Counted from the first letter of the stretch, positions 1-7,822 are shown. The stretch: 36,611 nucleotides of DNA from Ignavibacteria bacterium CG2_30_36_16 (GCA_001873185.1 MNYQ01000128.1:1-36611); one strand, 5' to 3'. Numbers and translations are program-made. Notes: generated by a model from the letters alone, not told the origin.

Positions 1-541
1 GATCTTTTTCTTTTTCGATTTTATCAACCATTTCGCCTTCGTCAATCGGTAGAGCGATATTTTTTATTTGAGAATTTAATTCATCAAGCAGAGATTCTTT
101 AATGCCTTTGTTTATTATTAAATCTGACTGTTGCACAAAATCATCCGGCGCGGCAATAATTGGTTTTGCTTTTGGGAAGTTGATAATCGTGTTAAACTTT
201 TTTGCCGCTTCCAATATTTTGAACGAGTAATTTTTTTTCACTGCCTGCAGACCTGCGGCAATGCCTGCTGGTCCGGCGCCGACGATTAAAATATCCAGAA
301 CATCATTACCTATTTTATTGGCTCTTTGCTTTTTGAATTCCGCATCCGCATCAAAGAAATCAATTATTTTTTTTCCGCTCTCGGCGGCTAATTTGAGCAG
401 CGGAATGCCGGTAAGATCGCCAATAATAAAAATGCCTTTTACGGAAGTTTCTCCGTTTTTATCTATCTCCGGGTATTTTTCAACTTCGCCGGTTGGAACA
501 TCTTTTTGCAGCCAATTAAAATATGTTTTTAAAAATTTCAT
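1..541 (-). CDS. FAD/NAD(P)-binding oxidoreductase, 3' end beyond window
   Basis: The gene starts at the ATG at 539-541 and runs off the left edge, so only the first 180 residues are visible. A Rossmann dinucleotide-binding fingerprint GAGPAG lies at residues 88-93, preceded by the beta strand VLDILIV, which marks an FAD- or NAD(P)-binding oxidoreductase. The first 60 residues contain KGIFIIGDLTGIPLLK, which resembles the segment near the C-terminus of thioredoxin-reductase-like enzymes where the flavin contacts the protein. It therefore looks like an extra N-terminal piece ahead of the main flavin domain. It is the last visible gene of the minus-strand redox operon and follows the Rieske-flavodoxin gene by 34 bases, so it may be an electron-transfer partner. 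That partnership is inferred from context. Substrate and exact family cannot be decided from the part shown. Confidence 0.8.
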   Translation of the reverse strand, partial: MKFLKTYFNWLQKDVPTGEVEKYPEIDKNGETSVKGIFIIGDLTGIPLLKLAAESGKKIIDFFDADAEFKKQRANKIGNDVLDILIVGAGPAGIAAGLQAVKKNYSFKILEAAKKFNTIINFPKAKPIIAAPDDFVQQSDLIINKGIKESLLDELNSQIKNIALPIDEGEMVDKIEKEKD

Positions 542-575
542 TCGATTTTTCTTTTAGTATTTCAATAAAAAATAA

Positions 576-1652
576 TTATCTCGCGGCTTTTCTTCCGCCC
601 TTGTCAAATATTTGGTGAAGAGCATTTCCACCGATCATCAAACTTGCCATTTCGAAAATTCTATCCACTAATGCACACGCGCCGTCATTTAATGATTTGC
701 TTTCCTTAACATATTTGACATTGTTTTCCATGTCTTCGGCAGACCAGCCGCGGGAATGCGCTATGTAAGGGAATTGAGGAAACTGGCAGCCAAGTTCTGC
801 AAAAAAGCCAAGCATACTTCCGGCAACCGCCTGAACATTATCCTGTCCGCCTGTAATAATTAATCCAACCACTTTATTTTTAAGCAAATGTTTTCCCGCA
901 ATTGTTTCTTGATTTTGAATACTGTTCATTCGCTCTACTATTTTAAAATATAAACTACTCGCTGCGCCCCATCGAATGGGGGTTGAAATAATAAAAGCAT
1001 CGCCCCAATGAACAAACGCTTCATAAATTTTTTCCATTTCATCAGTCGGGTCAATTTGAGTTATTGAGCAAGGGAACGTGCATGCCTTTGCAGATTTTGA
1101 ATAATATCCCTCGCAAGTTCTTATGTTCATATCATTCAATTTAAAAAGTTTAGTCTCGCACCCTTTGCTTGCCGCATGATCAAGAGCAATATTTAATAAA
1201 TGATCCGAAGTGCTGTAGCGGGGAAAATCTTTATTCATCGCGGTTGTAGAAATAGCAACCAAACGAACACCGCCGGGCTTTCGAGCAATCTTTCTCGTAA
1301 GCGGATGAGGCGCATGCGGAAGTTTATTCCTTTTACTAACCGAATCTAAATCAACAAACAATTTTCCGTCTTCAATCTTGATGTTATATGAAGGAACTTT
1401 GTCCTCTGCAAATCCCGGTTCACCTTTTCCGGTTTTATGATGGAATTTCCAGAAGTGCCATGGGCAAACCACGTAATCAGCATCGAGAGTTCCTTCGCCT
1501 AAAGGTCCGCCTACGTGGTTGCACACACCGGAAATAATTCCAAATTCTCCGTTCACATAGCTGACGGCTAACTTCGTCTTGCCTATCGAGAATTCCGTTA
1601 ATGTTTTCTGCGCCAAATTTGCAGTAAGTCCAATTTCAATCCAATCAGCCAT
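576..1652 (-). CDS. Rieske [2Fe-2S] - flavodoxin/NAD(P)H-dependent FMN reductase fusion protein
   Basis: This 358-residue protein joins two redox modules. Residues about 1-105 are a Rieske ferredoxin domain with the cluster ligands C44-x-H46 and C63-x-x-H66 (CNH and CPWH). Residues about 125-340 are a flavodoxin-like fold of the NADPH-dependent FMN reductase type: a beta strand RLVAIS, a phosphate-loop-like segment, and TPIRWGAASSLYFKIVERM, typical of the FMN-binding side of this superfamily. The flavodoxin part also holds several cysteines (C166, C191, C195 region). No signal peptide is seen, so it is probably cytoplasmic. It lies 8 bases downstream of the histidine kinase gene and 34 upstream of an FAD oxidoreductase gene, so electrons could pass from NAD(P)H via flavin to the Rieske centre or the reverse. 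The domain assignments are strong. The physiological partner is unknown. Confidence 0.88.
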   Translation of the reverse strand: MADWIEIGLTANLAQKTLTEFSIGKTKLAVSYVNGEFGIISGVCNHVGGPLGEGTLDADYVVCPWHFWKFHHKTGKGEPGFAEDKVPSYNIKIEDGKLFVDLDSVSKRNKLPHAPHPLTRKIARKPGGVRLVAISTTAMNKDFPRYSTSDHLLNIALDHAASKGCETKLFKLNDMNIRTCEGYYSKSAKACTFPCSITQIDPTDEMEKIYEAFVHWGDAFIISTPIRWGAASSLYFKIVERMNSIQNQETIAGKHLLKNKVVGLIITGGQDNVQAVAGSMLGFFAELGCQFPQFPYIAHSRGWSAEDMENNVKYVKESKSLNDGACALVDRIFEMASLMIGGNALHQIFDKGGRKAAR

Positions 1653-1660
1653 TGTTTTCC

Positions 1661-3217
1661 TCAGATCAAATTTTCGTTAAAAAGTTTTTCTTTGGGAACA
1701 TGAATTACAACAATAGTTCCTTTATTTTTTTCACTTTCGATTTTGAGTTCAAAGCCGTTCGCATCGCAGCATTTTTTTGCAATTGCAAGTCCTAATCCAT
1801 TTCCTTCAAATCCTCTCGAAATTCTCATATCTTCTTGATGAAAAGGCTTGAAAATATCATCCATAAATTCTTTTGAAATTCCGATTCCTGTATCTTCAAC
1901 CGAAATGTCAATTCCTTCCACACTTTTTTTAATGCAAAAAGCAATAGCGCCGTTGCTTGTAAATTTAAAAGCGTTATCAATAATATGATTTAGGGACTCC
2001 TCCAGCAATCTTTCATCTGCTTTGATGGTTCCGGTAGTTGCAGAGCAATCGGTCTTAATTGCAAGTTTCTTTTCCCCGGCGATATTTTTATAATTATCAA
2101 TCAGGCTAAAGAATAAATCATTAACATTTACAAATCGTGCTTTTGTTGCAAAACTTCCGGAAGCCAACTCACTATAAAGCACAATCATTTCAACTGTTCT
2201 GATTAGCCTGTTGCTGCCATGTTTAACGGAATCGGTAATCTCCTCAACCTCTTTTAGCTTCTCTCCTTCGAACTCGTATTTCAGCACTTCCAAATTTCCC
2301 AGGATAATATTTAATGGTGTTCGTATTTCATGAGAGATCATCGCCAGGAATTCACTTTTCATTCTTGATATAGCCTCGGCTTTATTTTTTGCTGTCTTAA
2401 GTTCGGAAATTGTATGAAATATTATTTCTTGCTGTTCAAGAATAGTCAATCGTAAATTCTCTGCCGAGTCAAACAATTCTTTAATCTCTCCCGATGATTT
2501 AGTTCTTGGGTTTTCGGAATAATTACCATTGGCGATCTTATTTATTATTTGGACAATTCTTTCAATCGGTGAGGAGAAATATCTTGCAATTAAAACACCC
2601 GCTAATAATGTAAGCGGAACAAGTATAAGCCGTATCCACAAAATAAAATTTTCTATAAATGAAATTTTATCCGAGACTGTTTTTGCTGAGTGATCAACCT
2701 GCACTACACCCACAATATTATTTCTGCTGTTTTTTATTGGCGCCAATCCGCTTATCCATTTACCGAATTGGTCCTCATAAACATCGGTATACGAACAGAC
2801 ATCGTTTTTGTAAGCATCGAGAAGAGCCTTTTTAGCCGCCGGGTGTGTAAGGAAAAATTTTTCTCCGGAAAATAATTTATGATTGGTCATAACTCCGAAC
2901 ATCGCAGAATCTTTACTTACCGGGTTCAAAGTATAAATATCCTCCCGGATATTGAGCGATGTTTTTAAATGGATCAATTTCTCTCGAATTGAATTAAACA
3001 CAATCTCTTGATACGCCAGCGAATCATCGAAATTAATATTTTGATATTCATCGCCGTTAATAGAGATGGAAGCGGCAACAGCTATTGACTTTAACTTTTC
3101 CCCGATTAATTGATAGCTGTTTTCTTTGATGTTTGGAAGTATAATTATCAAAGTTAATTGAATTACCAAATTGATAATCACCGTAAAAAGTATTGTAAGT
3201 TTTAACCATAGCTTCAT
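1661..3217 (-). CDS. membrane sensor histidine kinase (periplasmic sensor, HAMP, HisKA, HATPase)
   Basis: A 518-residue transmembrane histidine kinase. Membrane helix 1 spans about residues 7-28 and helix 2 about 191-211. The roughly 160 residues between them form a periplasmic sensor, with Cache-like features near residues 100-175 (LAPIKNSRNNIVGVVQVDHS). A HAMP linker follows (about 212-265). The HisKA dimerisation helix carries the phosphoacceptor H296 in SHEIRTP. The ATPase domain shows the N box (HIIDNAFKF), the G1 box (DTGIGIS) and the G2 box (GNGLGLAIAKK). No receiver domain or response-regulator gene is visible nearby, so its partner lies elsewhere. It sits 13 bases after the peroxiredoxin gene and 8 bases before the Rieske fusion gene, clearly within the operon, which suggests it senses a redox-related or oxidant signal. 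The ligand is unknown. Confidence 0.93.
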   Translation of the reverse strand: MKLWLKLTILFTVIINLVIQLTLIIILPNIKENSYQLIGEKLKSIAVAASISINGDEYQNINFDDSLAYQEIVFNSIREKLIHLKTSLNIREDIYTLNPVSKDSAMFGVMTNHKLFSGEKFFLTHPAAKKALLDAYKNDVCSYTDVYEDQFGKWISGLAPIKNSRNNIVGVVQVDHSAKTVSDKISFIENFILWIRLILVPLTLLAGVLIARYFSSPIERIVQIINKIANGNYSENPRTKSSGEIKELFDSAENLRLTILEQQEIIFHTISELKTAKNKAEAISRMKSEFLAMISHEIRTPLNIILGNLEVLKYEFEGEKLKEVEEITDSVKHGSNRLIRTVEMIVLYSELASGSFATKARFVNVNDLFFSLIDNYKNIAGEKKLAIKTDCSATTGTIKADERLLEESLNHIIDNAFKFTSNGAIAFCIKKSVEGIDISVEDTGIGISKEFMDDIFKPFHQEDMRISRGFEGNGLGLAIAKKCCDANGFELKIESEKNKGTIVVIHVPKEKLFNENLI

Positions 3218-3230
3218 AACTGCCCCGAAA

Positions 3231-3866
3231 TTATTCTTTATAAATTTTAGCCGCTTCTAATAGAAGCTTTCCGCTAATTCTCTCTTTGTAATCCGGATTC
3301 ACATATTCAAACCGAACTATTCCTTTATTATCAACAAGAAACACACTTGGCACCGGAAGTATGTGATGCGTCTCGCCAGAGCTGGCTTCTATATCCATAT
3401 TAAAGCCTTTTAATTTTTTGATATACTCTTCTTCAACTGTAAATGCTATTCCGAATGCCTTACTAACATTTGCAGCATGGTCGGAGTAAAGTTCGTATTT
3501 CATATTGTATTTGCCAAGCGTTGCCGAAAGATTTTTCGGTTTATCCATACTGATGGCTATAATTTTATAACCAAGTTCAAGTAGTTGATCTTCAATCTTT
3601 TGTAATTCGCTTAAGTGCAAATTGCAATAAGGGCACCAGCCCCCACGGTAAAAAATTAAAATTGCTTTTTGGTTATTAACGATATATTTAATGTTTACCG
3701 TATTGTCGTCTATCGTTTGTAATTCTGCGTCCGGCACCCCCTGACTGATTTTTAACGGGCAAATTTCGTTTGCATTTTTTGCCACCGTTTTAACGCTGTC
3801 GTTCATCGTGTATCCATTGATTGTTAAGAAAAATAAAACCAAGAATAATAAGGAGATGATCCTCAT
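3231..3866 (-). CDS. secreted peroxiredoxin-like (AhpC/TSA family) protein
   Basis: A 211-residue thioredoxin-fold protein of the AhpC/TSA peroxiredoxin-like type. A hydrophobic N-terminus (about residues 4-19) acts as signal peptide or anchor, so it probably works in the periplasm. The active site is in FYRGGWCPYCNLHL with C78 and C81, a CxxC arrangement found in the peroxiredoxin-like subgroup rather than the single peroxidatic cysteine of classical AhpC. The fold continues with ISMDKP and ends in a strand-rich part containing VPSVFLVDNKG, where the cis-proline of thioredoxin folds is expected. Family members reduce peroxides or act as thiol oxidoreductases; which applies here is not shown by sequence. 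It is in the redox operon, 13 bases ahead of the kinase gene and about 100 bases after the Tat-protein gene. Confidence 0.88.
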   Translation of the reverse strand: MRIISLLFLVLFFLTINGYTMNDSVKTVAKNANEICPLKISQGVPDAELQTIDDNTVNIKYIVNNQKAILIFYRGGWCPYCNLHLSELQKIEDQLLELGYKIIAISMDKPKNLSATLGKYNMKYELYSDHAANVSKAFGIAFTVEEEYIKKLKGFNMDIEASSGETHHILPVPSVFLVDNKGIVRFEYVNPDYKERISGKLLLEAAKIYKE

Positions 3867-3970
3867 AATTATATTTCCTTTTGTTTGTATTTAAAATAAT
3901 TAAAATATTCTTAATAAAAATAGTTCTTTCGTATTGCCCTGGCTGACTTCGCCGCAGCGGGGCACAAAGT

Positions 3971-4639
3971 TTAACGAAGAATTATTTCTCTATAGGAAAT
4001 CACTTCAAATTCTCTGTCCTCAAACGGCTCGCGATAATTCTTCCCGGCATATTCGGAAATCCATTTATCCCGTTCGTCAAATAAATTGTTTATCTCTTCC
4101 GGGAAAGCTTTGAAAATATAATTCACAAACTCAACAACTCTTTTCTCTTCAAAAAGAGTTGGATCAACATAAAAAGAACCGGCAAACTTTTTTAGCACAT
4201 CCGCTTTAACATATTTATCGCCTGCAACCCAGCGGTTTACCGTGGCAAGACCGATTGGCTCGCCTTGCGTGTTCATCGAGATTAAGAGTAGATGAACCAA
4301 ATCCCCATTTTCATCAGTTGCAAAAGTATGAAAATGCCCATACTCATTTTCTCTGTGTGCGTGAAAAAATAATTGGCAGCCTGTTGTTTTGTCTTTTATT
4401 CCGCCATCATAAGGATAGTGAGTGAATGGATCAAAAACATATTTTTTACCGTTCATTATTTTCTTAACAAGGTTACAACCCTCGCTTTTTAGCCCGGTAA
4501 CAAGCAAAATGATTTTTTGTTTGTAATCTTCAAACCGGGCATTAACGGTTTGTCCCAGAGCAACTGCTTTGGATTTTATTCCGGCTATAAGAGCGAAGGA
4601 AATTATGGTTGAACTTTTAACAAAATTACGTCTATTCAT
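3971..4639 (-). CDS. Tat-exported protein of unknown function (DUF6969-like)
   Basis: The start is placed at the ATG at 4637-4639 because the product then begins MNRRNFVKSSTIISFALIAG, a twin-arginine signal (RRNFVK) followed by a hydrophobic stretch. An in-frame ATG 39 bases upstream (4678) would bury that signal behind 13 extra residues. The mature part has a distinctive HAHRENEYGHFHTF block followed by HLLLISMN and NRWVAGDKYVKAD. This matches my recollection of the uncharacterised DUF6969 family, an assignment I could not check by search. Export by Tat suggests the protein folds, possibly with a cofactor, before export, and the histidine cluster HAHRENEYGHFH could bind a metal. It lies between the YceI and peroxiredoxin genes in the redox operon. 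No catalytic function can be assigned. Confidence 0.78.
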   Translation of the reverse strand: MNRRNFVKSSTIISFALIAGIKSKAVALGQTVNARFEDYKQKIILLVTGLKSEGCNLVKKIMNGKKYVFDPFTHYPYDGGIKDKTTGCQLFFHAHRENEYGHFHTFATDENGDLVHLLLISMNTQGEPIGLATVNRWVAGDKYVKADVLKKFAGSFYVDPTLFEEKRVVEFVNYIFKAFPEEINNLFDERDKWISEYAGKNYREPFEDREFEVISYREIILR

Positions 4640-4705
4640 TTGTGGTTGCTTTTTAAACGAAGAAATGGTGATAGTCAAAAATTTGCTATCACCATTGTAA
4701 AGTAA

Positions 4706-5374
4706 TTATTTTTTATTGGGCGCACAAGGATTACAAGGATTCGCCCCGCCGCCATTTGCGTCGCTTGCAACAAAGTTGGTTGTGATTTTCACTTCCTCGC
4801 CTAATTTACCTTCTACCATTGAAGGAATTATGATACCGTAGTCAGCTAATCTAATAGTAAACTCTGTGTTGGCAACAAGTAAATTTCCGGGAGATTTGCT
4901 TTTGGTTTTTTCACTTTCTTTAAGGTAAGTAAGTGTAGCAGGCACTTCGACGTCTTTTGTAACACCATGTACGCTAAATTTACCTAAAAGAGTGACGGTT
5001 ACTTTTTGCCCGTCATTCAATTTTTTTGATGAAGCATTTTTTATTCCGGTAAGCTGAAACTCGATATATGGATATTTGGCAGCATTCAACCACATTTCAC
5101 CTCTTAAGTGTTCGTCTCTAAGATCAATACCGGTTTTAATATTGTTTACTGATACTTTTACTTTCCCCATCGGTTTTTGAGTTATGTCATTAACATTAAG
5201 CATAACTGTTGCATCAAGTCCAGCGGACAACCCAACAGTTTTTTCTAGTGGCGCATCTGATATGAAAGAAGCTTGATTTCTTCCGTCTTTTGAATCGACA
5301 GAAAAAGTTTGTGCGAAAATATTTGTGCCCAATAAGAATAATATTATTGCGGCAAATTTGATAGTTGTTTTCAT
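4706..5374 (-). CDS. YceI-like periplasmic protein with cysteine-containing C-terminal tail
   Basis: A 222-residue exported protein with a clear signal peptide (about residues 1-21, ending AQTF). The body matches the YceI fold, a lipocalin-like barrel that binds polyisoprenoid or similar lipids. Signature segments include GIDLRDEHLRGEMWLNAAKYP, KFSVHGVTKDVEVPATLTY and the late FTIRLADYGI. YceI genes often sit next to cytochrome b561 or redox genes; here the neighbours are an AhpD-like gene upstream (42-base gap) and the Tat-protein gene downstream. The last residues are unusual: a glycine-rich linker leads to NPCNPCAPNKK, putting two cysteines in a CNPC motif at the extreme C-terminus, outside the normal YceI domain. 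Those cysteines could bind metal or form a disulfide, but this is inference. Confidence 0.87.
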   Translation of the reverse strand: MKTTIKFAAIILFLLGTNIFAQTFSVDSKDGRNQASFISDAPLEKTVGLSAGLDATVMLNVNDITQKPMGKVKVSVNNIKTGIDLRDEHLRGEMWLNAAKYPYIEFQLTGIKNASSKKLNDGQKVTVTLLGKFSVHGVTKDVEVPATLTYLKESEKTKSKSPGNLLVANTEFTIRLADYGIIIPSMVEGKLGEEVKITTNFVASDANGGGANPCNPCAPNKK

Positions 5375-5416
5375 TAGAATATCCTTAAAGATTTTTTTTT
5401 AGATTGTTAATTATGT

Positions 5417-5953
5417 TTATAAACTTTTTGCAAGCGGAAAATCAATTTCCGGCTTGGATAATCTTCCTATATAATTAGTAAACGATTTTTCAACTACCGC
5501 AGCTACTAAATCAACCAGGGACTTTTCATCATATCCGGCTTCAAAAAATTTGTTCACAAGATGTTCGTCAGCCCTGCCTCTGTTGGAAGCAATCGACTTA
5601 GCCAAACGGGTAATTAAGTTTAATTTTTTGTCTTGAATTGTCCCGGCTCTTAATTGTAAAGTTTCCGTTTCAGAAAATCCAGTCATCATTGCCACTGCGG
5701 TATGGGCGGACAAACAATAATTGCAGCCATTCTCTTGAGACACAGCCAAAAATATTGCTTCTCTTTCTTTTGCATTAAAAGAACCATTCTTCTGAGCGTT
5801 GGAAAACCCCAAATACGATCCAAGTGCGTTTGCCGAGTTTCCTATAACCGCATAAATATTTGGCAGCATACCGAAGGCTTTTTCAATTCCCTCAAATAAT
5901 TGGCTGCTTTGTTCCGATGCTTGTTCTTTTGTTAATGCTGATAACTTTTTCAA
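5417..5953 (-). CDS. AhpD-like carboxymuconolactone decarboxylase family protein
   Basis: First gene of the redox operon. The product of 178 residues belongs to the AhpD/carboxymuconolactone decarboxylase alpha-helical family. The active-site segment ENGCNYCLSAHTA holds C77-x-x-C80 and H84, the CxxC...H arrangement of the AhpD type, which cycles as a dithiol in peroxide defence. The chosen start is a TTG at 5951-5953, supported by an AAAGGA ribosome-binding site seven bases upstream on the minus strand and by the family-typical N-terminus MKKLSALTKEQAS. The promoter and a TGTCA-N6-TGACA palindrome lie 50-100 bases upstream (see 6005-6012 and 6034-6049). AhpD proper works with AhpC and lipoamide. 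The peroxiredoxin-like gene three positions downstream is a plausible partner, but that pairing is inference. Confidence 0.9.
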   Translation of the reverse strand: MKKLSALTKEQASEQSSQLFEGIEKAFGMLPNIYAVIGNSANALGSYLGFSNAQKNGSFNAKEREAIFLAVSQENGCNYCLSAHTAVAMMTGFSETETLQLRAGTIQDKKLNLITRLAKSIASNRGRADEHLVNKFFEAGYDEKSLVDLVAAVVEKSFTNYIGRLSKPEIDFPLAKSL

Positions 5954-6004
5954 TTGTCATTCCTTTATGTTTTTGATGAATTGTTTTATTTATAATTTCT
6001 TGTG

Positions 6005-6012
6005 TAAAATTA
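6005..6012 (-). promoter_or_regulatory. -7 element (TAATTTTA) of the redox operon promoter
   Basis: On the minus strand this reads TAATTTTA, one base from the Bacteroidota TAnnTTTG element. It sits 51 bases before the TTG start at 5953, and its centre is exactly 33 bp from the centre of the palindrome at 6034-6049. The same distance recurs at 10124-10131 and 11045-11052. Confidence 0.65.
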
Positions 6013-6033
6013 CTTCAGTTAGAAAAAGGTTAC

Positions 6034-6049
6034 TGTCAAGGATTTGACA
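6034..6049. promoter_or_regulatory. CRP/FNR-like operator TGTCAAGGATTTGACA upstream of the redox operon
   Basis: A perfect 6+6 inverted repeat with a 4-base spacer, which can also be written TGTCA-N6-TGACA. This is the half-site spacing of CRP-family operators (compare TGTGA-N6-TCACA for CRP and TGTCA-N6-CGACA reported for CooA). Its centre lies 33 bp upstream of the TAnnTTTR element centre, so about -41 from the expected start of transcription, the class II activator position. Near-copies stand at 10153-10168 and 11074-11089. Which regulator binds is unknown; none is encoded in the window. Confidence 0.7.
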
Positions 6050-6147
6050 AAAGAAGAGATTAATGAGCCGCTCTTGAAAATGTTATTTCTATAATTGCGT
6101 TTGCCGAAAAATGCTTTGCTTTATTTATCAGAAGAATGACTTCACAG

Positions 6148-6186
6148 TCATTGTCCGTTAGTTAACGATTAACAAACGGACGATGA
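6148..6186. repeat. long hairpin of the CCGTTAG-type palindrome family
   Basis: Eighteen bases on each side (6148-6165 and 6169-6186) pair around a CGA loop with one G-T wobble and one mismatch. The stem contains GTCCGTTAGTTAA. No T tract follows on either side, so it does not look like an ordinary intrinsic terminator. Related palindromes occur at 13594-13612 (degenerate), 28076-28099, 31105-31120 and 31568-31605. It lies between the divergent redox operon and the methyltransferase gene. The rest of the 5954-6417 gap shows only the operator and promoter. Confidence 0.75.
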
Positions 6187-6417
6187 CATTACTCAAAAGA
6201 GCCTTTTTACGCAGGCTCATAAATGTGAATTCGGTGTGTTTTGTTATACTTGAAAGCTTTGAGGTTGCCTGGCAAATTATTTATATTATAGCATTGATAA
6301 TTCGTACTCCTATAAAAATGAAAAACACTAAGCGACTTAGATATTATTCATGGACATTACATAATTTTACGTAGGGAAATTTGTTGTGTCCAAAATTAGC
6401 CGAACATTGAGGAAATT

Positions 6418-7263
6418 ATGAAATGTAAAATTTGCGGACAAAAAGCGATTAATTTTGGAGGAGGGACTTATTATATAGAAAATTGTCAGGATTTTCTAAT
6501 CCCTTTTTACTATTGCCACAATTGCAATTGTTTTACTAGAGACGTAGACGATAATTTCATTTTCTCGCATTTAAAATCAGCCAGTTATACTAATGTTAAA
6601 AACGAAAAAAAATTCTATAGACAGCGGATTAAATTTTTTAAATATTTATTTTCACTTACAAAAAAACACACAAACCATATTTCAAATTGGCTAGACTTTG
6701 GTTGTTCATATGGGCATTTAATTGATTTTCTAAATTTACAAGGAGTTGATAGTGATGGTATAGAAATATCAGAAGAAGCGAGAAAATTTGCTCAAAATAA
6801 AGGATTAGGTATATTTGAAAAGATTGAAAGTCTGCCGAAAGGGAAAAAATATGATGTCATAAGTTTAATAGATTCTTTATATTATATTAAAGAACCGATA
6901 AGTTTAATAAAAAAACTTTATGACATAACCAGTTCAAATGGATTGTTGATAATAAGAATTACAAATAGAAATTGGTTAGCAAAACTTAAAAAAAGTATTC
7001 TCGGAAGGGAACCTGGATCTGTTTTAGGAGATGCTACAATTAGTTATAGCAAGGAAAGCATCGCATATTTGCTAGAAAATAATGGTTTTAAAATATTGAA
7101 TATTACAAGTATTGAAAAAGGAAAATCTATAGCAATAAAAACTAAAATATTCTATATTTTAACTTCTGTGCTTAATATATTGTCATTTAACATTATTAAT
7201 ATATCACCCGGGCTGGTTGTAATAGCAAAAAAAAATCCTATGCACAACATATGCTTACAGTAG
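6418..7263 (+). CDS. class I SAM-dependent methyltransferase with N-terminal zinc ribbon
   Basis: The 281-residue product starts with a small zinc-ribbon-like segment (C3-x-x-C6 and C33-x-x-C36), followed by a class I methyltransferase domain: SAM-binding motif I LDFGCSYGHL at about residues 92-101, an acidic strand end DGIEIS, and KKYDVISLIDSLYYI as motif IV region. This layout resembles the Methyltransf_23-type enzymes found beside polysaccharide or lipid modification genes, but no such neighbours are present and the substrate is unknown. A GAGGA ribosome-binding site lies 4 bases before the ATG. The gene is noticeably more AT-rich (AAA, ATA, TTA codons) than its neighbours, consistent with recent acquisition. 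Its 3' end overlaps the reading frame of the remnant at 7251-7727 by 13 bases. Confidence 0.82.
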   Translation: MKCKICGQKAINFGGGTYYIENCQDFLIPFYYCHNCNCFTRDVDDNFIFSHLKSASYTNVKNEKKFYRQRIKFFKYLFSLTKKHTNHISNWLDFGCSYGHLIDFLNLQGVDSDGIEISEEARKFAQNKGLGIFEKIESLPKGKKYDVISLIDSLYYIKEPISLIKKLYDITSSNGLLIIRITNRNWLAKLKKSILGREPGSVLGDATISYSKESIAYLLENNGFKILNITSIEKGKSIAIKTKIFYILTSVLNILSFNIINISPGLVVIAKKNPMHNICLQ

Positions 7264-7727
7264 TATGTTTAGGAAGAGAACTTACAACAGAACCCCGGGT
7301 AGAAGAATACAACAAAAAACATCCGGTCAACAAACTGCAAATAATAGAACTAAGGACAGATAGCAAGTATGGTAAATTCCTTATTCATCAACCCGCAGCA
7401 GCTAATGTTGAAATAACACGTATTGCTAAAGAGAAAAAAGGTAAAGTAGAAATAAAAGATTTTATTTCTCCAACAATTCTTGAACGGTTAAACCTTGACG
7501 AGAATTTATTCAAAGTAAAAATTCCCGATTTCCGTAGTATGATCGACGTAGTTCTTATAGATAACAATTATAATGGTTCGGTATTCAACATTGTTTCTTC
7601 CGATGTGCCGGAAAAGAAAAACGATTTGATTAATGGGACTTATGAAATAGATTTGCCGAATAAAGATTCAAAGATTGCGGTAAAAATTATTGATATGCTC
7701 GGCGAAGAGACGCTTGTAATTAATTAA
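7251..7727 (+). pseudogene. 3' remnant of a Mod-type site-specific DNA methyltransferase (probable)
   Basis: A 158-residue frame with no methyltransferase catalytic motif. Its text (VCLGRELTTEPRVEEYNKKH, KVEIKDFISPTILERL, FRSMIDVVLIDNNYNG, AVKIIDMLGEETLV) resembles, from memory, the C-terminal part of long type III Mod-like DNA methyltransferases. The expected N-terminal DPPY and FxGxG domains are missing, so this is probably a leftover 3' end. The frame stays open upstream into the end of the 6418-7263 gene, with no recognisable start or ribosome-binding site at 7251. That fits an insertion or deletion that replaced the front of the old gene. It could instead be a small intact protein of unknown function. 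The family assignment is tentative because no search could be run. Confidence 0.5.
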
Positions 7728-7732
7728 ACGCG

Positions 7733-7803
7733 TAGTGCGACTTTGTGACGAACTTTGAGTCCCTTTGTGGTAAAAAAATATAACCTCAAAGGATATCACT
7801 AAG
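7733..7803. repeat. imperfect inverted repeat with CTTTGTG words
   Basis: CCTTTGTGGT at 7762-7771 pairs with ACCTCAAAGG at 7783-7792 (9 of 10). The flanks carry further CTTTGTG and CACTAAG words, which also build the repeat at 27884-28027. It looks like a degenerate member of a dispersed intergenic element. Confidence 0.5.
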
Positions 7804-7822
7804 CAATACAAAATAAAAAATA

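Noticed and set aside
3937-3963. GC-rich imperfect hairpin between the Tat-protein and peroxiredoxin genes
   Set aside because: The stem is broken by mismatches and no T tract follows on the minus strand, so it does not support a terminator inside the operon.
6183-6374. 63-codon plus-strand frame in the divergent gap
   Set aside because: It starts inside the hairpin at 6148-6186, has no ribosome-binding site and no recognisable sequence.
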